From Rhodanobacter sp. DHG33 (GTDB taxonomy: Bacteria; Pseudomonadota; Gammaproteobacteria; Xanthomonadales; Rhodanobacteraceae), in NCBI RefSeq assembly GCF_014843005.1, contig NZ_JACYXM010000001.1:124001-188000 (forward strand): a stretch of 64,000 nucleotides of DNA. Direction: 5' to 3'. A program made the translations under genes and the position numbers. The notes beneath the pieces are model-generated. The model saw only the letters and a program-made list of their open reading frames with translations. It searched no databases and was not told the origin of the DNA. Of this stretch, positions 57,599 to 64,000 are shown piece by piece (position 1 is the first letter of the stretch; each line of letters opens with the position of its first letter).

Positions 57599-60025
57599 AT
57601 GGACGCTGACCATATGGAACGACGCACATCCGCCGCGGCAGGCTCGGCTGCACGTGCCCGCTGGCCTGCTCGCACGCAACGCCTGCTCAACGTCGTGGGC
57701 CCGCTGTGTGCGCAATGGCTGGAACCTGCGCTGCGGCAATGCCTGGACCGCTTCGACAAGGCGCTGTACCAGCTGGCCGAGCGTTCGCACAACCACCAAG
57801 AACAGCAACGCTGCTTCGACAGTCGCTCCCTGCTGCAGCTGCAGCAGGCGGCATTCATGCAGGCCTTCGCGGACCACCTGCGCAACGGCTTCACCTGCCT
57901 GGGACAGCTCAGCGAAGCCGCGGACGAGTTGCCTGCGCATCAGCCGCTGAGCCTGCTCGAGCGCGGCGAGCACGAGCTGACCACGTCGCTGGACAAGCTC
58001 GCCGCGCGCGGCGAAGCGCACCATGGCCGGCTGCTGACCGAGCTTTCCTACCGCTTTGCCGTGCTGGTCGGCGCCGCACCGCTGGAAGGGCCTGCACTGC
58101 CGATCGGGCCCGCCGGCCTCGTCGGGGCTTTGCGGGACGGCATCGCCACCATGGAAACCCTGCCACCGGAACATCGCCTGCTGCTGCTCCAAAGCTTCGA
58201 ACAGACGGTGCTGATGCCGGCAGGTCCGCTCTACGCGACCGTCAACGCCCAGTTGCAGGACGATGGCCTGCTGCCGCAGCTGCGCCCCTACGCGCCGCCG
58301 CGCACGGTTTCCGCCGCGCGCATCGTGCCGGCGAACGATGCCCCTCCCGCCGCCCAGCCGCAGGCGCATGAAGCCGCCGGCACGGCGCAGGCGCCGATCA
58401 CCGTGCTGGAAACCCTGCGCGACCTGCTCGCCCAGCGCCGCACCGGTGCGGGTGGCGTCGTCGCCGGGCAACCCGCCACTCCGGAAGAACTGCAGACCGC
58501 GTTGGACGCCCTGCAGCAGCACCTGGCCCAGGTCACCGACCAGGCCAGCCGCGAGTTGCGCAGCGCCCAGCGCCTGCGCGAGGAACTGCTGCTGCAGCTC
58601 AATGCCGGCAAGCCGGCCGGCGCCGCGCCCACCCGGCTCAGCGCCGAGCAGGACGACACGGTGGAACTGGTGGCGATGCTGTTCGAGCAGATCGGCAAGC
58701 AGATGCACGAAGGCCCGCACGCACGCTCCGTGCTCGACGAGCTGCAGCTGCCGATGCTGCGCCTCGCCGTCGCCGACCAGGACTTCTTCGACCAGCACGA
58801 ACATCCCGCACGCCGCCTGCTGGGTGTGGTGGCCGATGCCGCCAACGACTGGCTGGACGGTCCGGATGGCGACGCCGACCGGCAGCTCACCGCACGCCTC
58901 AACCAATTGGTGGATCGCGCCCGGCGCGAGCCGCCCAGCGCCGGCCTCTATACCAGCCTGCTGGCGGACATCGAGCACCATCTCGAACAGCTCAACCGCC
59001 GCGCACAGGCCGCCGAACGGCGCCACGTCGAGGCCATGCAGGGCCGCGAACGCCTGGAGCTGGCGCGCCAGCGCGCCAACGAACTGCTGGCCAGCCGCTA
59101 CGCCACCAACCCGCCGCGCGGCCTGCTGCGTGCCCTGCTCGACCGCGCCTGGGCCGACGTGCTGGCACTCGCCGTCTTGCAGCACGGCGAGGACAGCCCG
59201 GTCTTCGCGCAGCGCGTGCGCGTCACCGACCAGTTGCTGGGTCGCCTGCCGGTGGACGATGCCGACCTGCTGCGCCGCGAAGTACAGGCCGGGCTGCAGC
59301 AAATCGGCATGCACGCCGAAGAGGCCGGCCAGGTTGCGCTGCGCCTGGTCGACGACGAGTTCGTCGAACCGCCCCCCGCCGCCAGAGCGCCGCAGGCCGC
59401 CCCGCCGCCGGCAGTGACCGAACCGGTCGCTGCGCCTCCGGTACGCGAACCCGGTGCCACACCCGCTGCGCTCGCAGCCACCGTGATGGCACCGGTTGCG
59501 CCACCTGCGCCTGCGCCAGCCGCAGCCGCGCCGGCATCCGCTCCGCCGGCGTCGGTTGCGCCGGCCGCGACGACATCCGACCTGCCCAGCGCGACCGATC
59601 TCGCGTTGCGCCTGAAACAGCGTCAGCGGCTGGGCGAATCGCAGCACGCGAAAGCGGCGCCGACGCCCCACAGCGAAGCGCCGCTCGGACCGCAGGAAGC
59701 GCGCATCCACAACCGCCTGCGCCAGTTGCCCTACGGCAGCTGGTTCGAATTCGCCGACCCCGCCACGGGTGAAATCAGCCAGCGCAAACTGGCCTGGTTC
59801 TCGCCCGTCACCGGCAACAGCCTGTTCGTCACCCGCCGCGGCCAGCGCGGAGAAGAAATGAACCTGCGCGAGCTGGCCCGTGCCATGTCCAGCGGCCGGG
59901 TGCGCGAACTGTCGCCGCAGCGCGACGGCCTGCTCGACCGCGCGTGGCAAGCGCTTACCGGCACCCTGCAGCACGGCGCCAAGGCGCCTTCGGATCGACA
60001 GCCCCTGCCCCGAGGTTTCCCATGA
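57599..60025 (+). CDS. DUF1631 domain protein
   Basis: Large cytoplasmic protein of 808 residues with no signal or membrane segment. Helical sequence fills about residues 25-590; a Pro/Ala-rich linker (about 595-660) leads to a conserved C-terminal domain (about 700-775) with LPYGSWFEFADPATGEISQR, KLAWFSPVTGNSLFVTRRG and ELARAMSSGRVREL. This is the DUF1631 pattern. The biochemical role is unknown. Its stop overlaps the start of a PilZ gene (ATGA), which points to c-di-GMP signalling; that link is an inference. Confidence 0.85.
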   Translation: MDADHMERRTSAAAGSAARARWPARTQRLLNVVGPLCAQWLEPALRQCLDRFDKALYQLAERSHNHQEQQRCFDSRSLLQLQQAAFMQAFADHLRNGFTCLGQLSEAADELPAHQPLSLLERGEHELTTSLDKLAARGEAHHGRLLTELSYRFAVLVGAAPLEGPALPIGPAGLVGALRDGIATMETLPPEHRLLLLQSFEQTVLMPAGPLYATVNAQLQDDGLLPQLRPYAPPRTVSAARIVPANDAPPAAQPQAHEAAGTAQAPITVLETLRDLLAQRRTGAGGVVAGQPATPEELQTALDALQQHLAQVTDQASRELRSAQRLREELLLQLNAGKPAGAAPTRLSAEQDDTVELVAMLFEQIGKQMHEGPHARSVLDELQLPMLRLAVADQDFFDQHEHPARRLLGVVADAANDWLDGPDGDADRQLTARLNQLVDRARREPPSAGLYTSLLADIEHHLEQLNRRAQAAERRHVEAMQGRERLELARQRANELLASRYATNPPRGLLRALLDRAWADVLALAVLQHGEDSPVFAQRVRVTDQLLGRLPVDDADLLRREVQAGLQQIGMHAEEAGQVALRLVDDEFVEPPPAARAPQAAPPPAVTEPVAAPPVREPGATPAALAATVMAPVAPPAPAPAAAAPASAPPASVAPAATTSDLPSATDLALRLKQRQRLGESQHAKAAPTPHSEAPLGPQEARIHNRLRQLPYGSWFEFADPATGEISQRKLAWFSPVTGNSLFVTRRGQRGEEMNLRELARAMSSGRVRELSPQRDGLLDRAWQALTGTLQHGAKAPSDRQPLPRGFP

Positions 60026-60351
60026 ACACCGCCGACCAGCGCCGCGCGCCGCGCAAGGCCGTCGATGGCGGCATCACGGCCTTCGACACCGTCGCCGAAC
60101 AGCCGTTCGGCAACCTCTGCAACCTTTCCAGCAGCGGCCTGCTGCTGATCGGCGGACGCGCGCCGCGCAGCGAGGGCATCTACCAGGTGCGGCTGCCGTT
60201 GCCGGATGCCAGCGGAAACATCGAGGTCGGCCTGCAGGAACAGTGGCACGAACCCGCCGCCAGCCGCGGACAGTACTGGGCCGGCTATCGCATCATCGCG
60301 ATCAGCCACGCTCACGGCGAACTGCTGGAGCGCTGGTTGCGACGGCATTGA
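60022..60351 (+). CDS. Single-domain PilZ protein (probable c-di-GMP receptor)
   Basis: A 109-residue protein made almost entirely of a PilZ domain. Both c-di-GMP-binding elements are present: Arg7-x3-Arg11 (RRAPR) and the D/N-x-S-x-x-G motif as NLSSSG near residues 34-39. It starts inside the DUF1631 stop (ATGA), so the two are probably made together. Unlike the divergent PilZ protein of pilus assembly, this one keeps the ligand residues. Confidence 0.87.
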   Translation: MNTADQRRAPRKAVDGGITAFDTVAEQPFGNLCNLSSSGLLLIGGRAPRSEGIYQVRLPLPDASGNIEVGLQEQWHEPAASRGQYWAGYRIIAISHAHGELLERWLRRH

Positions 60352-60508
60352 TACGGCGCTGAAAAGCAAGCCGAAAGCACCGGCGTACGCACCGCGATTC
60401 AGCCGTGGGCCCAGGGGGTAGACCTATCATTGCGGATCGGTCCATCGGGCCGGTTTCCACACGATTGTCCGGGCGCCCGGACACCGGGACGCCATCGGAA
60501 CCTGCGAC

Positions 60509-61369
60509 TTGGAAATCTCCACCCTTGCCTGGCTGTTCGTCGCAGCCTTCGGCGCCAGCGCCCTGGGCGGCGTGCTCGGCATGGCCAGCGGCATTTTCAT
60601 CGTGCCGTTGCTCACCCAGCTTTTCCGCGTGGACATCCACGTGGCCATCGGCGCGAGCATCGTCTCGGTGATCGCCTGCTCCTGCGGCAGCGCCGCGCAG
60701 TTCCTGAAAGGGCGCCTGACCAATATCCGTCTCGCCGTGGTGCTGGAAACGGCCACCACGCTGGGCGCGCTGTGCGGCGTGTTCCTGATGGGCGTCGTCT
60801 CGACGGCCTTCCTCTACGGGCTGTTCGCGCTGATCCTCGCGGTTTCGGCGCGGCAGATGCTCGCGCGGCGCGGCGACGCGGCCCATGCGCAGGAACCCGA
60901 CGCGACGAGCTTGGCGACGAGGCTTCGGCTGCATTCGAGTTTCCTCGACCGCACGCTGGGCCGCGAGGTGGCTTATCGCGTCGGCAACGTGCCGCTGGGC
61001 CTGTCGCTGATGTACGGCGCGGGCCTGATCTCGGCCCTGCTCGGCATCGGCTCCGGCGTGCTGAAGATCCCGGCGATGGACACCGCGCTGCGCCTGCCCA
61101 TCAAGGTGTCGTCCGCCACCTCCAACTTCATGATTGGCGTGACGGCGTCGGCCAGCGCGGGCGCGTATTTCATGCGCGGCGACATCGACATCGATATCGC
61201 CGCGCCCGTCGCGCTGGGCTCGGTGGTCGGTGCGTTGGCGGGCGCGCGCCTGCTGATGTGGCTACCCGCCGACAAGCTGCGCGTCTTCTTCGTGACCGTG
61301 CTCGCTCTGCTGGCGGTGCTGATGCTGATGAGCGCCTTCGGCTTCCACATCCTCGGAGGTGGCGGATGA
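60509..61369 (+). CDS. TauE/SafE-family membrane exporter
   Basis: Inner-membrane protein of 286 residues with about eight helices in two repeats, of the TauE/SafE (DUF81) family proposed to move sulfur-containing or organic anions. Repeat motifs GMASGIFIVPLL and GIGSGVLKIPAMD are seen. The start is TTG 60509, with GGAA upstream; no ATG precedes the first repeat in frame. Its stop overlaps the DUF1634 gene (ATGA), a pairing found in many bacteria. Confidence 0.85.
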   Translation: MEISTLAWLFVAAFGASALGGVLGMASGIFIVPLLTQLFRVDIHVAIGASIVSVIACSCGSAAQFLKGRLTNIRLAVVLETATTLGALCGVFLMGVVSTAFLYGLFALILAVSARQMLARRGDAAHAQEPDATSLATRLRLHSSFLDRTLGREVAYRVGNVPLGLSLMYGAGLISALLGIGSGVLKIPAMDTALRLPIKVSSATSNFMIGVTASASAGAYFMRGDIDIDIAAPVALGSVVGALAGARLLMWLPADKLRVFFVTVLALLAVLMLMSAFGFHILGGGG

Positions 61370-61683
61370 ACCCGCGGGCAAGCGACGACCAGCGGCGCGA
61401 ACGGCTTGTCGCGCGACTGCTCTGGCTGGGCACTTGGATCGCATCGGCGATCATCGCCGTCGGCCTGGCGCTCCGCGCCATGCAGCACGTTGGTCACGCT
61501 TTTCCTCACGGACCGGACGGCCTTGCCGTGATGAAGGCAGGCGTGGCGCTTTTCATCGCGCTGCCCGTGGGGCGCGTGGCGCTGATGCTGTTCACCTTCT
61601 TGCGCGAGAAGGATGTCGTCTATGCGCTGATCGCCGGGCTTGTCCTCGCGATCATCGCGGCCGGGGTGCTGGCGGCGCTGTAA
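61366..61683 (+). CDS. DUF1634 membrane protein, partner of TauE-like exporter
   Basis: Small inner-membrane protein of 105 residues with a charged N-terminus and three predicted helices (about 18-38, 58-75, 82-104), matching DUF1634. The ATG overlaps the TauE-like gene stop. Members nearly always follow a TauE/SafE gene and are thought to be an accessory subunit; no activity is known. Confidence 0.82.
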   Translation: MNPRASDDQRRERLVARLLWLGTWIASAIIAVGLALRAMQHVGHAFPHGPDGLAVMKAGVALFIALPVGRVALMLFTFLREKDVVYALIAGLVLAIIAAGVLAAL

Positions 61684-61766
61684 AAATCCGCCCGAGGACT
61701 GCAGGCGCGTCGCGATGAAGTCGCGGCATTACACTCGCAGGCTGCCATCCCCGCTCCGGAACCCGC

Positions 61767-63086
61767 ATGAACGCGCCGCTCGCCCCGCTCTATTCCGCGC
61801 ACCTCGCCACCTTGCGTACGCACGCCGACCAGGCGCTGGCGCTGGGAGGCTTCGACCACTTGCTGATCGCCGCCGGGACGCCGCCGGGCAAGTTCCTGGA
61901 TGACCAGGATTACCCCTTTGTCGCCAGCCCGCATTTCAAGCACTGGCTGCCGCTCACCGATGCGCCGGGCAGCTGGATCGCCTACACGCCGGGCGCGAAG
62001 CCGAAGCTGATCTTCGTGCAGCCGCGCGACTACTGGCACGTGGTGCCGCAGGCGCCGCACGGCTACTGGGTGGAGCACTTCGACATCGTCACCGTGCGCA
62101 GCGCGCAGGAGGCCGCGGCGCAGTTGCCCAAGGGCCGCAGTGCGGTCATCGCGCCGGCCTGCCCCGCCATCGACGGCGTGACGGTCAACAACCCGCATGC
62201 CGTGCTCGACTTCCTGCACTGGCATCGCTCGTTCAAGACGCCCTACGAACTGGAGCTGATGCGCCATGCCAGCCGTATCGGCGTGCGTGCGCATCGCGCG
62301 GCGGAGGACGCGTTCCGCGCGGGCGAGAGCGAGTTCGGCATCCATCTCGCCTATCTCGAAGCTGCGCGGCAGATCGATGCTGAACTGCCGTACGCCAGCA
62401 TCGTCGGCCTCAACGAACACGGCGCGGTGCTGCACTACATGCACTTCGACCGCACGCCGCCGGCCGAGCACCGCTCCTTCCTGATCGACGCCGGCGCCAG
62501 CTGCGCCGGCTACGCCAGCGACATCACGCGTACGTATGCCGCCGCCGGCCACGGCGAATTCCAGGCGCTGATCGACAGCATGGACACCGCGCAGCAAGAC
62601 TTCGTGGCGAAGGTCCGCGCGGGGCAGAGCTATCCCGAACTGCACCTGTACGCCCACCACGTGATCGCCGGCGTGCTGCGCGAGCACGGCTTCATCCGCA
62701 TGAGCGCGGAAAGCGCGGTGGAATCCGGAGTCACCAGCGCGTTCTTCCCGCATGGCCTCGGCCATTCCATCGGCCTGCAGGTGCACGACGTGGCCGGCTT
62801 CCAGCCGGACGCGCGCGGCGGCAGCATCCCGCGTCCCGCCGGCCATCCCTACCTGCGCATGACCCGCGCGCTGGAGCCGGGCATGGTGGTGACCATCGAG
62901 CCGGGCCTGTACTTCATCGACATGCTGCTGGCCGAACTGCGCGACAAGCCCGCTGCCGCCGACGTCGACTGGGCCAGGGTGGATGCCTTCCGTCCCTACG
63001 GCGGCATCCGCATCGAGGACGACGTGGCGTGCACCGAAGGCGCGCCGGAGAACCTCACGCGCGACGCGTTCGCACAGGCGGATTGA
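61767..63086 (+). CDS. pepQ: Xaa-Pro dipeptidase PepQ
   Basis: Cytoplasmic M24B metallopeptidase of 439 residues that splits X-Pro dipeptides and in related enzymes also hydrolyses organophosphates. All five metal ligands fit the E. coli PepQ pattern: Asp241, Asp252, His333 (HGLGHSIG), Glu378 (TIEPGLYF) and Glu417 (GIRIEDDV). ATG 61767 begins MNAPLAPLYSAHLATL, the usual N-terminus. It is a single gene. Confidence 0.94.
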   Translation: MNAPLAPLYSAHLATLRTHADQALALGGFDHLLIAAGTPPGKFLDDQDYPFVASPHFKHWLPLTDAPGSWIAYTPGAKPKLIFVQPRDYWHVVPQAPHGYWVEHFDIVTVRSAQEAAAQLPKGRSAVIAPACPAIDGVTVNNPHAVLDFLHWHRSFKTPYELELMRHASRIGVRAHRAAEDAFRAGESEFGIHLAYLEAARQIDAELPYASIVGLNEHGAVLHYMHFDRTPPAEHRSFLIDAGASCAGYASDITRTYAAAGHGEFQALIDSMDTAQQDFVAKVRAGQSYPELHLYAHHVIAGVLREHGFIRMSAESAVESGVTSAFFPHGLGHSIGLQVHDVAGFQPDARGGSIPRPAGHPYLRMTRALEPGMVVTIEPGLYFIDMLLAELRDKPAAADVDWARVDAFRPYGGIRIEDDVACTEGAPENLTRDAFAQAD

Positions 63087-63157
63087 CCCATCCGTCGCAG
63101 GAAGTTGTCCGGCAATCCCTGCATAATCTCTCCGGTCCATTCGGGGTAGATGCAGGC

Positions 63158-63823
63158 ATGGGGGACAACGGGGGCATCGCACTGGATCCGGCGCTGATCG
63201 TCGAAGACAACGCCGCCACGCAGCAGCGTCTCGCGCGCCTGCTGGAGCGGGTCCTCGGCGACGGGCTGCGCATCGCCGCCGCCGGCAGCATCGCCGCGGC
63301 GCGGGCGCACATCGTGCAGCAGGCGCCGGCGCTGGCCCTGATCGACATCGGCCTGCCGGACGGCAGCGGCATCGAGCTGATCGGCTGGCTGCACGCCCAT
63401 CATCCGCAGACGGCGACGGTGGTGATCTCGGCCTGGGGCGCCGAGGACACCGTGCTGGCGGCGCTGCGTGCCGGCGCCATCGGCTACCTGCTGAAGGAAC
63501 GCGAGGATGCCGAGCTGGAGTTCGCGCTGCAAAGCATCCGCCGCGGCGGCTCGCCCATCGACCCCTTCGTGGCGCGGCGCATCCTTACTTTGCTGCCCTC
63601 CGCATCGGTCCAGGCCGTGCACGCCGACGATGCGCTGACCGAGCGCGAGACCGAAATCCTCGAACTGGTTTCGCGCGGCCACAGCAACCGCGAGATCGCG
63701 GAACAGCTGTCGCTTTCGCGCTTCACCATCGAGGGCTACACCAAGGCGATCTACCGCAAGCTGGCGGTGCGCTCGCGCACGGCTGCCGTATTCGAGGCGA
63801 AGTCCCGGGGATTGCTGCGCTGA
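63158..63823 (+). CDS. LuxR-family (NarL-type) response regulator
   Basis: Two-component regulator of 221 residues. The receiver domain has the acidic pair Glu16-Asp17, phospho-acceptor Asp63 (LIDIGLPDG) and Lys113 (GYLLKERED); the C-terminal LuxR helix-turn-helix is LTERETEILELVSRGHSNREIAEQL and on. Its stop overlaps the start of the next gene (TGATG), which is probably its sensor kinase. The target genes are unknown. ATG 63158 is chosen; the frame is open further upstream. Confidence 0.9.
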   Translation: MGDNGGIALDPALIVEDNAATQQRLARLLERVLGDGLRIAAAGSIAAARAHIVQQAPALALIDIGLPDGSGIELIGWLHAHHPQTATVVISAWGAEDTVLAALRAGAIGYLLKEREDAELEFALQSIRRGGSPIDPFVARRILTLLPSASVQAVHADDALTERETEILELVSRGHSNREIAEQLSLSRFTIEGYTKAIYRKLAVRSRTAAVFEAKSRGLLR

Positions 63824-64000
63824 TGGCACGCCTGCGCGTCGTCGTGCTGCTCGGCTTGCTGGCGGCGTTGACCGCCTGCGCGCGGCATGCGCATGAGCGG
63901 ACGGAAGCGACGCATCCCGTCCTCACGCTGACGCAGGCCGAAGCCGTGCGCTCCGACTGGAACGCCGCCGCGCCCCCGGCCACGGGCTGGGTGCCGGTGA
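63823..64000 (+). CDS. Start of a probable lipoprotein-type or membrane sensor kinase (partial)
   Basis: The first 59 residues of a gene that runs off the right edge. It begins with a signal-like hydrophobic helix and a lipobox-like LTAC (about residues 16-19), then VLTLTQAEAVRSDWNAAAPPATGWVPV. That segment resembles the start of periplasmic 7TMR-DISM sensor domains of histidine kinases. Overlap with the response regulator supports a kinase, but the kinase domain is outside the window. Confidence 0.5.
   Translation, partial: MARLRVVVLLGLLAALTACARHAHERTEATHPVLTLTQAEAVRSDWNAAAPPATGWVPV

Noticed and set aside
57170-59974. 934-codon open frame on the minus strand opposite DUF1631 and the end of hemW
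   Set aside because: Antisense shadow in high-GC DNA; it crosses a gene boundary and lacks any recognisable domain, while the plus-strand frames match known families.

Overview
The window is high-GC, densely packed chromosomal DNA from a gammaproteobacterium. The best guess is order Xanthomonadales (Lysobacterales), possibly family Rhodanobacteraceae. This rests on gene content and order (pilMNOPQ divergent from PBP1A, rpoZ-spoT, a split gfc/yjb exopolysaccharide module, a MacAB-like operon with two permeases) and is an inference, not a match to a named genome. No rRNA, tRNA, CRISPR array, insertion sequence or prophage was seen. Most neighbouring genes overlap by ATGA or GTGA, so they form long translationally coupled operons.

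Layout. 1-6830: exopolysaccharide/group-4-capsule export module. The kinase (wzc/etk, cut by the left edge) and phosphatase (wzb/etp) run leftward; a YjbE/GfcA-like small protein, Wza/GfcE, GfcB, GfcC and GfcD run rightward. This part is visibly less GC-rich than the rest. 6900-10150: stand-alone Rieske protein, small membrane protein, DMT exporter, AtoE-like short-chain fatty acid transporter. 10190-14710: MacA-like adaptor, ABC ATPase and two FtsX-type permeases. 14900-17630: FAH-family hydrolase, MscL, secreted M28 peptidase. 17670-22600: MarR regulator with an MdtA/MdtB-type RND efflux pair. 22650-30430: macrodomain protein, then the MoxR-DUF58-DUF4381-BatA-BatBC-BatD operon. 30560-38670: pilQPONM and divergent PBP1A. 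38740-48250: unknown conserved protein, citrate synthase, L31 type B, nucleoside hydrolase, RecG, RidA, cysteine hydrolase, SpoT, RpoZ. 48450-53040: Mla phospholipid-transport genes. 53080-57540: Gmk, YicC, RNase PH, VOC protein, RdgB, HemW. 57600-64000: DUF1631-PilZ pair, TauE-DUF1634 pair, PepQ, a LuxR-type response regulator and the start of a probable sensor kinase.

How the genes work together. Much of the window concerns the cell envelope: polysaccharide export, type IV pilus assembly, peptidoglycan synthesis, outer-membrane lipid asymmetry, two efflux systems and osmotic protection. The core block gmk-rpoZ-spoT-recG is recognisable but interrupted: the mla operon lies between gmk and rpoZ, and a cysteine hydrolase plus RidA sit where trmH is found in enterobacteria.

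Most unusual points: MlaD carries two MCE domains in tandem instead of one; a 59-codon reading frame and a terminator-like hairpin fill the only gap inside the mla operon; BatB and BatC are one fused protein whose VWA metal site is degenerate; and a DUF1631 protein is coupled to a single-domain PilZ protein. No clearly new multi-gene system was found.
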